From the NCBI GenBank assembly GCA_946811185.2, contig OX328104.1, positions 15,450,914 through 15,514,913 of the forward strand: 64,000 nt of DNA, written 5' to 3'. The position numbers and the translations under genes were made by a program. The stretch's first letter is position 1. Each line of letters starts with the position of its first letter. The notes below the pieces were generated by a model. It was not told the DNA's origin, did no database searches, and saw only the letters and a program-made list of their open reading frames with translations. Shown here one piece after another: positions 1-10,722 of the stretch. The stretch comes from Hippopus hippopus (Eukaryota; Mollusca; Bivalvia; Cardiida; Cardiidae).

Positions 1-282
1 TCATGGAGATGCATCAAATGTCCTTTTGCAAGAGAGGCTGCATGTGTTTCAGTGAAAAATTGAACTCTCAGGCTGTTAGGTAAATGAACAATATTTTTTC
101 ATTCAGTAGACAGACCAAATTGAAACGATTTGATAGGTGTTTCTAAGACTATAATTATCAGACAGTTTTATGGACAATTTCAAACAGCGCAGATCAGTGA
201 TCAGACAGCATTTCCTTTTTTGTCTGATCTTGATCTGCACTGTCCACAAAAGGGCCTTATGATGTGTCCAGCATACTTAGAG

Positions 283-511
283 TTAGCACTCTACAGCACA
301 GTCCTGAGTTTCAACAACCCTGAAAAAGCAGGTATTTGTAAACATAGGAAAAGGAGAAAGTGCTGGTAACCAGCATTTTCTCCTTTTTCCACAATGTTTT
401 TTGTCCTTCCCATGGTAAATTTTAATTTTTTAGTCACATTAAAAATTTTGTTGTCTGCAAATGCTTTCAATTTGAACAAGTCTAACATTTTGTTGTTTGG
501 TAGAGGATTAA
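283..511 (+). mobile_element. TTAA foldback MITE, family A
   Basis: Left end decayed (TTAGCACTCTACAG). Right palindrome arm is good, left arm carries several substitutions. Confidence 0.7.
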
Positions 512-595
512 ATATGCATTGTTGGTACTCATTAGGCTTACCAAGAAAATTCTGTCTGACAACAATCATCTTATGCCTTTGTATATATATATATG

Positions 596-825
596 TTAAC
601 CCTTTACCACACAACCAAAATTTTGGACAAGTCCAAATTGAAAGCATTAGCAGATGACAAAATAAATGTGACTGAAAAATTGAAATTTGTTTTGGGAAGG
701 GTAGAAAACACAGTAAGAAAAGAAGAAAATGCTGGCTACCAGCATTTTCTCCTTTTCCTACAATGTTTTCAAAGGGCTTCTTCCCTAGGGTCATTAAAAC
801 TTGGGATTGTGTGGTAAAGGGTTAA
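596..825 (-). mobile_element. TTAA foldback MITE, family A
   Basis: Complete, both TTAA sites present, ends CCCTTTACCACACAACC and TGTGGTAAAGGG. Confidence 0.83.
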
Positions 826-936
826 GACATTATGTTTGAAGGAAAAGAATTTCATAATTTATCTTCATGTCTGAAATCAAAGTCGTAATAGAAATTCTGA
901 AAATATTGGCAGTTACAAGTAATATTTGATTAGAGT

Positions 937-1077
937 ATAATGCTTTACCACACAACCCTGACTTTTAACGACCCTGAAAGAGAAGGCTTTTGAAATCATC
1001 TTCCCTATCAAAGACAGAAATCATCATTTTAGCAACATTTTATTTTTTGTCTCCAGATTTCAATTTGGTCTAGTTAA
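937..1077 (+). mobile_element. Family A deletion derivative lacking the palindrome
   Basis: Both outer halves are present, but GGCTTTTGAAATCATCTTCC replaces the whole 65-bp palindrome and a few flanking bases. It shares its right TTAA with the next copy. Confidence 0.75.
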
Positions 1078-1301
1078 CCCTTTACCACACAATGCCAACT
1101 TTTAACAACCTTGAGAAAGAAGACTTTCAAAAACATTGTGGGAAAAGGAGAAAATGCTGGTAACCAGCATTTTCTCCTTTTCCCACAATGTTTTCTACCC
1201 TATCAAAGACAACTTTCACAGTTTAGCTTTATTTGATTTGGCATGTGCATATGGTTTAGGTTTAGCCCGGTCTAAACATTTGATGTGTGGTAAAGGGTTA
1301 A
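1074..1301 (+). mobile_element. TTAA foldback MITE, family A (reference copy)
   Basis: Archetype: TTAA, then CCCTTTACCACACAAT; an inner segment with AACAACCTTGAGAAAGAAG; a 65-bp palindrome of two 32-nt arms (ACATTGTGGGAAAAGGAG...GCTGGT) around one unpaired base; an inner segment near TACCCTATCAAAGAC; and the end GTGGTAAAGGG plus TTAA. The two halves outside the palindrome differ, so orientation is defined: plus means the ...CCTGAGAAAGAAG half on the left and GGTAACC at the centre. TTAA duplications and CCC/GGG ends are the signature of piggyBac-type elements (established for the superfamily); assignment is by ends only. Confidence 0.85.
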
Positions 1302-1459
1302 GCTCAATTTTGGTCCAATGTGAAAGTGTTTCTGTGAGTTGAGTAAAGTTTCTAAAGAGTTGTATTGTCATTATTGAAATAAAATGTTAAAATCTGTCAT
1401 CTGTCATTGTTGAATCTTTGTTGTTTTATTGGGACAGGACTTGTACCTTTTCTTACCAG

Positions 1460-1717
1460 CCCGGCCGAGTATCTCAGTGGTTAGCGTATCTGACTCTTGC
1501 GCTGGTGGTTGTGAGTTTGATCCCCGGTTGAGGCTTTCTTTCCGGCGATTTTTCATCTCTGGTCTCTGATGCATGTGGGAAAAGTAGTCAATGGCTTTAA
1601 AAGAAAGTTGTGTCAGTACTGGTGTGAGAAAGCCAGAAAATACATGCGTTGGTGCACTGACCGCTGTGATATTACCTAAGTTGTTAAAACGGGGTTAAAC
1701 TCCAATACAAACTAAAC
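1460..1717 (+). mobile_element. tRNA-derived SINE, family S-a
   Basis: Head GCCCGGCCGAGTATCTCAGTGG (A box) and B box GAGTTTGATCCCCGG, then a shared body with AAGTAGTCAATGGCTTT and GTACTGGTGTGAGAAAGCC, and an A-rich end. No LINE-type tail could be assigned. Confidence 0.75.
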
Positions 1718-1772
1718 AAATCTTTTTCTTCCCTATTAGAACTAACTCTATACACATTGACTCAGTTACTAT

Positions 1773-1999
1773 TTAAGTCTTTACCCAAAATCCCAAGGTT
1801 TAATGACCCTGAGAAAGAGGCCTTTTGAAAACATTGTAGGAAGAGGAGAAAATGCTGGTAACCAGCATTTTCTCCTTTTCCCACCATGTTTTCTACCCTA
1901 TCAAAGACGAATTCCACCATTTAGCCACATTTAAATTGTTGTCTGCTCATGCTTTCAATTTGGAAAAGTCTACATTTTTTTCATGTGGTAAAGGGTTAA
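1773..1999 (+). mobile_element. TTAA foldback MITE, family A
   Basis: Complete; left end drifted to TTAAGTCTTTACCC. Shares TTAA 1996-1999 with the next copy. Confidence 0.82.
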
Positions 2000-3073
2000 C
2001 TCTTTACCTCACGACAAAATTTAAGCCTTCTCCACATTGAATGCATTTGCAGTTGGCAAAAAAAAAATGTTGCTCAAAACACTAAATTTGTCTTTCATAG
2101 GGTAGAAAACATTGTATAAAAGCAGAAAAAGCTGGTCACCAATATTTTCTCTTTTTAGCTCACCTGAGCACAACGTGCTCAAGGGGAGCTCTTAGGATCA
2201 CCCTGTGTCCGTCGTGCGTCGTCAACAATTCTTTAAACATCATCTCCTCCTAAACCACTGGGCCAATGTCAACCAAACTTGGCAGAAATGTTCCTTGGGA
2301 GGTCCTCTTTAAAAAGTGTTCACAGAATTTGACTCCATCAAAAACTCTGGTTGCCATGGCAACCAAATGGAATTTTCTAAGAAATTCTTTAAAAATCTTC
2401 TCCTCTGAAACCGCTGGTCAGATTTTGAAATAATTTCACAGAAATGTTCCTTGGGTGACCCTTTTCAAAAATTGTTCGCGAAATTTTGATCCATCGAAAA
2501 ACATGGGGGGGGGGGGGGGGGCTCTTTGCACTGTATGGACTTAAAGAAATTCTTTGAAATTCCTCTCTTAAACCACTCATTAGATTTTGAAATAATTTCA
2601 CAGAAATTTCCCTTGGATGCCCTTTTTGAAAAACTGTTCGCAAAATTTTGATCCGTCAAGAAACATGGCTGTGGTGGTGGGGGGGCTATTTGCACTACAC
2701 GGACATGAAGAAATTCCTAAAAATTCTTCTTCTATGAAACCACTGGTCAGATTTTGAAATAATTTCACAGAAATGATCCTTTGGTGCCAAATTATGCCCC
2801 TTTTTTGACTTAGAATTTTAACTTACTATCCAGCACCCAACAGCCAATCGTTGGCACCTGCATGCGGTGCTCTTGGTTTTTTTATTGAAGTTACTGAAGA
2901 AAAGGTTTTGGAAGAACAAACAAAGGTTGGCTATGGTCCTCTCAAAAATTCAGGTGAGTGATCCAGGGCCAAGATGGGCCATCTTGGCCCTCTTGTTTCC
3001 ACAATGTTTTCAAAAGCCTTCCTTTTCAGGGTCGTGAAAAGTTGTTAAAAGGGGTTGTGAGGTAACGTGTTAA
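1996..3073 (-). mobile_element. Family A MITE split by a Helentron-like insertion
   Basis: Left part 1996-2156 stops within the right palindrome arm (ATTTTCTCTTTTT). The rest resumes at 2996 with TTCCACAATGTTTTC and ends GTGAGGTAACGTGTTAA. The 839 bp between is the element at 2157-2995. Confidence 0.8.
2157..2995 (+). mobile_element. Helentron-like element H1
   Basis: Starts AGCTCACCTGAGCA with GTGCTCAAGG able to fold back on it, then the GTCCGTCGTGCGTCGTC block. It holds three imperfect ~170-180 bp repeats (with TTTTGAAATAATTTCACAGA at about 2423, 2586 and 2753) and ends in the hairpin GGGCCATCTTGGCCC followed by TCTTGT. A run of 17 G lies at 2505-2521. Confidence 0.65.
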
Positions 3074-3149
3074 TGCAATGCTTTGCTATAGGCATGAAAC
3101 GTCATTCATTTGGAACAGAAATTTGCATGAACCATTACCAAATAATTTT

Positions 3150-4215
3150 TTGCTGTGTCTGTCGTCCGTCATGCATTGTCCAGGTGTCAAGATTACTTTG
3201 TGTGAACTCTAGAAGTCACATTTACAGTACAATACTAAAGAAACCTGGTCAGAATGTTTATCTTAATAATATATCAGACAAGTTTGATATTGCATCATGT
3301 TGGGCCAAAAAGTAGGTCAGTAGGTCAAATCTGAGAAAAAGCTCGTGTGCAGTCTATAGGCCAAATTTTCAGCCTGATACTCATGAAACTAGGTCAGAGG
3401 GTTTGTTTTGATGATACTTAAGAGAAGTGTGAAATTGGGTCACCTCAGGTCTAAAAGTAGGTCACTGAGCCAATCCTAGAAAAACCTTGTGTGCATACTA
3501 CAGGCCACATTTTCAGCCTGATACACATGAAACTTGGTCAGAATGTTTGCCTTGATATTATCTCAAGCAAGTTAGAAATTGGGTTCAGTATGGTCAAAAT
3601 GTAGGTCACCGGGCCAAATCTTAGGAAAACCCTGTGTGCACTATAGAGGCCTTATTTTCGGTATGATACTCATGAAACTAAGCCAGAATGTTTGTGTTGA
3701 TGATAGCTCAGACAAGTTCAAAATTTGGCCACTTCTGGTAAAAAAGAAGGTCACTGGGCCAAATCTTTTAATAAACCTTGAGTGCACTCTAGAGGCCACA
3801 TTTTAAGCCCAATATTCATGTAAACTGGTCAGAATGTTTGCTTTGATGATATCTTGGACAAGTTCACAATTGGGTCATGTATGGTAAAAAAAGTAGGTCA
3901 CTGAGCCAAATCTTAGAAAAACCTTGTGTGCACTCTAGAGGCGACATTTTAAGTCTGATACTCATGAAACCTGGTCAGATTGTTTGTCTTGATGATATCT
4001 CGGACAAGTTTGAAATTGGGTTATGTATGGTCAAAAAGTAGGTCACTAAACCAGATCTTAGAAAAACTATGTGTGCACTCTAGAGGCCACGTTTTCAGTC
4101 TGATACTATTGAAACCTTGTCAGAATGTTTGTCTTGATGATATTTCAGACGAGTTTGAAATTGGTTCACTTGGGGTCAAAAAGTAGGTCACTGGGCAAAA
4201 TCTTAGATCTTAGAT
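3150..4215 (+). repeat. Minisatellite block of a decayed Helentron-like element (H2)
   Basis: About seven ~145-bp monomers, each with GGTCAGAATGTTTG, GATATCTCGGACAAGTT, AAAAAGTAGGTCACTGGGCC and TGTGCACTCTAGAGG. A relic of the start (GTGTCTGTCGTCCGTC) is at 3152; the 3' hairpin is missing. Confidence 0.75.
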
Positions 4216-4317
4216 TCAAACGTGCGGTGATTAACACATAAAGGATTTTATGGCGACAGCTCGACAGCTCATATATTCATGTTTCCTTGCCATTTTCAAA
4301 CCGGGTCTTCACATTAT

Positions 4318-4475
4318 ATATCATACAGAAGGCTTTTGAAAATATTGTATGAAAAGGTTTAAATGCTCAAAACCAACATTTTCTCCTTTTCTCGCAATGG
4401 TTTTGACTCTTTAAAGACAAATTCCATCGTTTGAGCCTCTTTTTAATTGTCTGAAGAAGAAAGTTATTTCAGTAA
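4318..4475 (+). mobile_element. Decayed family A MITE
   Basis: Central part only, palindrome degraded (GTTTAAATGCTCAAAACCAAC). Confidence 0.5.
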
Positions 4476-4505
4476 AAACATTTGCAGACGACAAAGAAAA
4501 TGACC

Positions 4506-4710
4506 CATGCTCTGGAAAAACGGGGTTGATGCATCACAGTGATGTATTATACTGAGCAAGCCATCACATAATTCTTGATCCATAAAATCCACTTTGTCTA
4601 ACAAACCAAGTGAATCATGAGATAAGCTGGTCCCTCGAGCACCAGAAAATTGACCAACAGCAAAAAATTTCTACCCAGGTCTACCTGAACAGCCTTTGCT
4701 CATATCAGGG
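4506..4710 (+). mobile_element. Family X TIR element, truncated
   Basis: Left end CCCATGCTCTGGAAAAACGG and the ATCACATAATTCTTGATCC core are present. It stops after CCCAGGTCTACCTGAACAG, so the right inverted end is lost. Confidence 0.5.
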
Positions 4711-5104
4711 ATGGTATGTATGTAATCATCTTCGCCTGGAACGATTCGTCGCAACTTCTAGCAACATTGTAAATGCTGAAATTGTATTTTTCTGCAAGAA
4801 AAACTAGTTTCTCACTCGTTTCCAGTCTCTGGTGTTGCGAAAGTATTCTATACTTCACAAAACAGTCGAGGCATCAGAAAAAGCAAGGGCGTATAACTAG
4901 CCCAAAATAAAGTATACCGAAAAGTAATACCGGATGTATTATCCGAGGCGCGAAATGCAGAGATGGATGGACTTTCTCAGGAGAGGCCGGATAACCCCCA
5001 ACAAAGAAAAATGAATTACACAAGCTATTTGGTGGCCTCTGGTGACGTCTTATTTTTTCGGCGTAGCTGAATGCGCTGGCTTTAGATCTACTTCTTGGTT
5101 TTGA

Positions 5105-5935
5105 TATCTGTAAATGTTTTTACTTAGGACAAGTCTGAAATTTCGTCATCTGGTAAAGATTTTAAAACTGATTTTAGAAAGGGGTGTTTTTAGATGTTTG
5201 GGGCATGAAAAATTGAAACAAAACAATTAAAAACCCTTAACACTCAAACACACAAGCATGGGTATCGAAGAACAGGAAAAATTAATGTCAAATTAAACGC
5301 AAGAAAACTCTAGCTGTACATCGGGACTCACGAAAAATTAATTCTGTTCGCTGGCGGGAAAAAAAGAGTGTAATAAAGAATTTGCTGGAAATGCAGACAT
5401 AAACGACAGAATGGACCCCAGGAAACAGGTAGGTGGACCCGTTTCAAGAAGAGGTCCCTTTGGCCTTCAAGTCTCGCGAAAAATTTTACCATTTCAAAGA
5501 ATATTTCATTATGTCTGATTTATATTGTAGATGACGTGTGAAAATAGTTTGAATTTGGACTTGTCCAAAAATTTTTGTCGTTCTGTTGCGACGGTGGACG
5601 CCGTTTCCGTTATTTCAATAAAGTCACAACAGAAATTGCACCTTTGGCATACATTCCTATCGTTCATTCCAAACCAATGGCTAAATTCGACAAACAAAGT
5701 CGACTCAAGTTCAGCAATGAATGAATCAATCATGTCGCACTGAATTTCATTAACGATATAAGTGAATTTTGCCAACATGTGAAGGAATTTTAGGACAGTT
5801 GCACTGGCCAACGCAAAATATCTGAAGCACAAATATAAACCACCTGCCTCTTCAAATGTCTTGTCACATTTTTTTTTAATGAAACTTTTACCAAACAATT
5901 CCTAGCTGTAACGATCCTACATTTTAAGGCCTGAG
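5105..5935. other. Unassigned segment inside the inverted arm
   Basis: About 830 bp absent from the forward units. Family A end fragments sit at both margins (TTTGGACTTGTCCAAAAATT at about 5550, GAATTGTTTGGTAAAAG at about 5890, minus strand). No gene or further element is recognisable; an open frame of 129 codons on the minus strand between the fragments looks accidental. Confidence 0.5.
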
Positions 5936-6048
5936 ACAGCATTGATGGGAAATGAGAAAATGCTGATAATCAACATCTTTCCATGTTTTTTTTCTACCCT
6001 TTCACAAAAATGTATTAATTAATAAGTGTTTCCATTATTTGTTAACCA

Positions 6049-6122
6049 CGGAATGCGTAGCACAGTGGTAAAGCACTCGCCCCATAAGCGTGGGGTCCCG
6101 AGTTCGAGTCCTGTACGGGTCA
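6049..6122 (+). pseudogene. tRNA-like sequence in inverted arm
   Basis: 74 nt with an A-box-like TAGCACAGTGGTA, a B-box AGTTCGAGTCC and an anticodon-stem-like CTCGC/GCGTG around CCCATAA, which would place CAT (Met) as anticodon. T and acceptor stems do not pair well, so it is a tRNA relic or SINE head, not a working tRNA. Confidence 0.55.
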
Positions 6123-7262
6123 TATCTTTTTTTTTCACCTTGCTTGTGACATCTTTTGGACCATATTTTATTTTGTTGTCTCAGAGTGCTTTCAATTTGG
6201 ACAGGTTGAATTTTTTGTTGACTGGTGAAGGATTTAGTACACCGAACTCCTCGTTAGCTTGTCACAAAAACCGTGAAAATAGGAATTATATATCGGGGGC
6301 ATACAAATCAGCGAAACATAGGAAACACGTGAAAAGGTGAATTATCACGTTCTTATAACTGAAATACTGTTCAGAAACGGCGAGAAAAAAAATCAAGCAT
6401 ACAAACACATCCAGTTGTTTGAGTTGGGGAAAAATTTAGCAGTGCCATAGAAGGAGTTGAGCAGAATCACTTTTGCAACAGGCTGTGAACGCAAGAGTTG
6501 CAAGTCCAAATCGTTGTTGAAAACCAGCAATTTCTCCTTTTCCACAATGTTTTCTACCCTTTGACAGATAAACCTATTCGTGCCACCTAGTTTTTCGTTT
6601 TCTAATGGACAAGTTTAAAAAGAAAATTGTCGTCTGGAAAAACAGCCGGCAGTGTGAATGAAATGACGTGCCTTGTGATTGGTAAAGCAACATCAGAAAC
6701 ACTTGCAAAGGTGCACTGATTGCACTGATATACATGACTCATATTGAAAATAAATGGAGTCAAAGACCACATACAAAAAAAAAAAATTAAAGGACCATTT
6801 GTCATATAAAAACTCTTTAATCTTACCTAGGGTACGATTAATCAGGGGCCGAACAGCTTTCACAAAAAATTTCTTGATTTCGAGCACAAAAAACGCGCCA
6901 CGAGAAAAGGGGACCGAAAGTTTAACTAATTATTTCGACTACTTTATATCATTTTCGGAGCATCAAAAGCTTGCTGTGTAATCCAGAGCAATTCCAATTA
7001 ACTTTTGGCAGCATGAAAATACAACAATTGCATCTCGTGTACTTGTAAATTGAGATTTTTCCATGTGGTCCCTTTTCTCGTGCTGCAAAAGTTTTCCTTC
7101 AATATGGCCGGATATCGGCTTAAACTTTCGCAGCACCATAAAAGGGGTATTCTCCTTGTCACGCATCTGTGTAACTTTCTGTCGGGTACATATTGTCATG
7201 CCGCAACTGGATTTGCACGAGCTACACGGGGTCTTTTGGATAAATTTATAGCATCACCTCAA

Positions 7263-8714
7263 AAGCGGGGGTCTAAATTGAACTGCTCGTGCAAACCCAA
7301 TTGCGGCATGACAATAGGTACCCGACAAACAAATACACAGATGCGTGACAAGGAGAATACCCCTTTTATGGTGCTGCGAAAGTTTAAGCCGATATCCGGC
7401 CATTTTGAAGGAAAACTTTTGCAGCACGAGAAGAGGGACCACATGGAAAAATCTCAATTTGCAAGCACACGAGATGCAATTCTTGTATTTTCATGCTGCC
7501 AAAAGTTAATTGGAATTGCTCTGGATGACACAGCAAGCTTTTGATGCTCCGAAAATGATATAAAGTAGTCGAAATAATTAGTTAAACTTTCGGTCCCCTT
7601 TTCTTGTGGCGCGTTTTTTGTGGTCGAAATCAAGAAATTTTTTGTGAAAGCTGTTCGGCCCCTGAATAATCGTACCCAAGGTAAAATTAAGAAATGTTTA
7701 TATGGCAAATGGTCCTGTAAATGTTTTTTTTTTGTATGGAATGGTGGTCTTTGACTCCATTTATTTATAATTTGAGTATTTTTTATCAGTGCAATCAGTG
7801 CACCTTTGCAAATGCTTCTGATGTTGCTTTACCAATCACAAGGCACGTCATTTTATGCACACTGCTGGCTGTTTGGCCGTTAGCAGACGATTAACTGGAT
7901 GACACAAAAAGATTTATTTTTCAAAGGGTAGGAAAAATTGTGGAAAAGGAGAAATTGCTGGTTTTCGGTATTTTCTCCTTTTCCAACAATGTTTATATAT
8001 ATATATATTTATACAGCATTCTTTCTCGCGGTGGTTATAACACGGGATTGTTAGGTAAGGGCTAACAAAGTCAACACAATGTTTCAGGGTAGGAGATATA
8101 TGAATTCATTAAAATGGATTTCCGATCCATGATTTGCCGATCCACGATTTGGACTTGCAACTCTTGTGTTCACAGCCTGTAGCAAAAAATGATTCGGCTC
8201 AACTCCTTTCATGGCGTTGCTAAATTTTTTCCCCAACTGAAACAACGGGATGTATTTGTATGCTTGATTTCTTTCTCGCCGTTTCTTAACAGTATTTCAG
8301 TTATAAAAAAGTGACAATTCACCTTTTCACGTGCTTCCTTTTTTTCACAGACTTGTATTCCATTGATATATGATTCCTATTTTTGTTTTTATGACAAGCT
8401 AACGAGGAGTTTGGTGTACTAAATCCTTTATCGATCGACAAAAAATTCAACCTGTCCAAATTCAAAGCAATTCGAGACAACAACAACAAAAAATCTGGTT
8501 AAAAAAAAATATCACAAGCAAAGTGGGAAATGTGTGACCCGTAGAGGACTCGAACTGGAGACCTTTTACTTACAGGGCGAGTGCTCTACCACTGAGCTAC
8601 GCATTCCGTTGACTTGTAAACTGAACACTTATAACTACATTTTTGTGAAAGGGTAGAAAAAAAAAAACCACGGAAAGATGTTGGTTATCAGATAATTCAT
8701 GAAAACTGGTCAGA
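7263..8714 (+). repeat. Array unit 1 (partial, about 1.45 kb)
   Basis: First forward unit, starting at the head-to-head junction. It keeps the unit order (block with AAAACTTTTGCAGCACGAGA, foldback relic at 7920-7990, TA microsatellite, tRNA-like sequence) but has many differences from later units, including a deletion of the CAGGCGACAATTTTC segment near 7875. Confidence 0.85.
8536..8609 (-). pseudogene. tRNA-like sequence, array unit 1
   Basis: Minus-strand A box TAGCTCAGTGGTAGAGC (perfect D stem GCTC/GAGC) and B box AGTTCGAGTCC. The anticodon region differs from the other units. Confidence 0.55.
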
Positions 8715-10722
8715 ATGTTTGCTTTGTTGGTATCTTGGACAAGTTCACAATTGAGTCATATAGACATATCCATATTTTTGACCAATCACAAAACACTGTT
8801 TATTCATTCTATATCAAACAAAGAAATAGGTCTAAAGCCAGCGCATTCAGCTACGCCGAAAAATAGAGACGTCTACAGAGCTGGTATTATTTTTTTTTAA
8901 TTTTTTTTGTCGGAGGCCATCCAGACCCGTCTGAGAAAGCCCACCCATCTCTGCATTTCGTGCCTCGGATAATACCTCCGGTATTACTTTTGCGTTTACT
9001 TTATTTTGGGCTAGCTATACAGGCCTGCTTTTTCTGATGCCTCGACAGTTATAAGTTTGGTGAAGTATAGAATACTTTCGCGACACCGGAGACGGGCAAC
9101 GAGTGGGAAATATAAGTATTTCATGTAGAAAAATACAATTTTAGCATTTATAATGTTGCAAGAATTTGGGCGAATCGTTCCAGATATCGCGGCAAGCTTT
9201 TGAAGCTCTAAGAAAGCGTCTAAAGAGCAAAATTAAGCAGTTAAAGTTAGATCCCCTTTTGTGGTGATGCGATAAATTTGTCCAAAAGTGCCCGTGTAGC
9301 TCGTGCAAATCCAGTTGCGGCATGAAAATAGGTACCCGACAAACAAATACACAGATGCGTGACAAGGAGAATACCCCTTTTATGGTGCTGCGAAAGTTTA
9401 AGCCGATATCCGGCCATATTGAAGGAAAACTTTTGCAGCACGAAGAAAGGGACCACATGTAAAAATCTCAATTTGCAAGCACACGAGATGCAATTCTTGT
9501 ATTTTCATGCTGCCAAAAGTTAATTGGAAATGCTCTGCATTACACAGTAAGCTTTTGATGCTCCGAAAATGATATAAAGTAGTCGAAATAACTGGTTAAA
9601 CTTTCGGTCCCCTTTTCTTGTGGCGCGTTTTTTGTGCTCGATATCAAAAAAATTTTTGTGAAAGCTGTTCGGCCCCTGATTAATCGTACCCTAGGTAAAA
9701 TTAAAGAGTTTTTATATGACAAATGGTCCTTTTAATATTTTTTTTTTTGTATGTGGTCTTTGACTCCATTTATTTGAGTATTTTTTATCAGTACAATCAA
9801 TGCACCTTTGCAAATGTTTCTGATGTTGCTTTACCAATCACAAGGCACGTCATTTTATTCACACTGCCGGCTGTTTTTCCAGGCGACAATTTTCTTTTTA
9901 AACTTGTCCATTAGCAGACGATTAACTGGATGACACAAAAAGATTTATTTTTCAAAGGGTAGGAAAAATTGTGGAAAAGGAGAAATTGCTGGTTTTCGGT
10001 ATTTTCTCCTTTTCCAACAATGTTTATATATATATATATTTATACAGCATTCTTTCTCGCGGTGGTTATAACACGGGATTGTTAGGTAAGGGCTAACAAA
10101 GTCAACACAATGTTTCAGGGTAGGAGATGCATGAATTCATCAAAATGGATTTCCGATCCATGATTTGCCGAGTAACGATTTGGACCTGCAACTCTTGTGT
10201 TCACAGCCTGTTGCAAAAAATGATTCGGCTCAACTCCTTTCATGGCGCTGATAAATTTTTGCCCCAACTAAAACAACTGGATGTGTTTGTATGCTTGATT
10301 TCTTTCTCGCCGTTTCTTAACAGTATTTCAGTTATAAAAAAAAGTGACACCTTTTCACGTGTTTCCTTTTTTCACAGACTTTATTTCCTCGATATATGAT
10401 TCCCTTTTTTGTTTTTATGACAAGCTAACGAGGAGTTTGGTGTACCAGTCGACAAAAAATTCAACCTGTCCAAATTGAAAGCACTTCCAGACAACAATAA
10501 CAAAAAATCTGGTTCAAAAGATGTCACAAGCAAGGTGGGAAATATGTGACCCGTAGAGGACTCGAACTGAGAACCCTTTGCTTAGTGGGCGAGTGCTCTA
10601 CCACTGAGCTACGCATTCCGTTGAATTGTACATGGAACACTTACTAGTACATTTTTGTGAAAGGGTAAAAAAAAAAACCGGAAAGATGTTGGTTATCAGA
10701 TAATTCATGAAAACTAGTCAGA
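8715..10722 (+). repeat. Array unit 2 (2008 bp)
   Basis: Intermediate between unit 1 and the homogeneous units: it shares the ATAAGTATTT variant with unit 3 but has its own substitutions. No unit carries a convincing coding frame. Confidence 0.92.
10547..10620 (-). pseudogene. tRNA-like sequence, array unit 2
   Basis: Intact A and B boxes; anticodon-loop-like CCACTAA. The T stem does not pair. Confidence 0.55.

Larger units (their letters stand above)
4735..7262 (-). repeat. Inverted, diverged copy of the 2-kb array unit (left arm)
   Basis: Read on the minus strand this segment repeats the array unit that follows it, so arms meet head to head near 7262-7275. Matching blocks include the tRNA-like sequence (6049-6122 here, 8536-8609 in unit 1), the block with GAACAGCTTTCACAAAAAAT at 6850-6870, and a block at 4800-5090 that mirrors about 8830-9110. 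A stretch at 5105-5935 has no counterpart in the forward units. Divergence from the forward units is visibly greater than among units 3-8. Confidence 0.8.

Noticed and set aside
594..817. Many 60-100 codon frames reading FENIVGKGENAGYQHFLLF or its mirror
   Set aside because: They are translations of the family A palindrome and recur at every copy on both strands.
5509..5898. 129-codon minus-strand open frame
   Set aside because: Its first and last codons fall in family A end fragments and the middle has no recognisable domain; it looks like chance reading through repeat debris.
6049..6122. Functional tRNA-Met
   Set aside because: A and B boxes and a CAT loop are present, but acceptor and T stems do not pair and there is no proper 3' end; SINE-like relic more likely.
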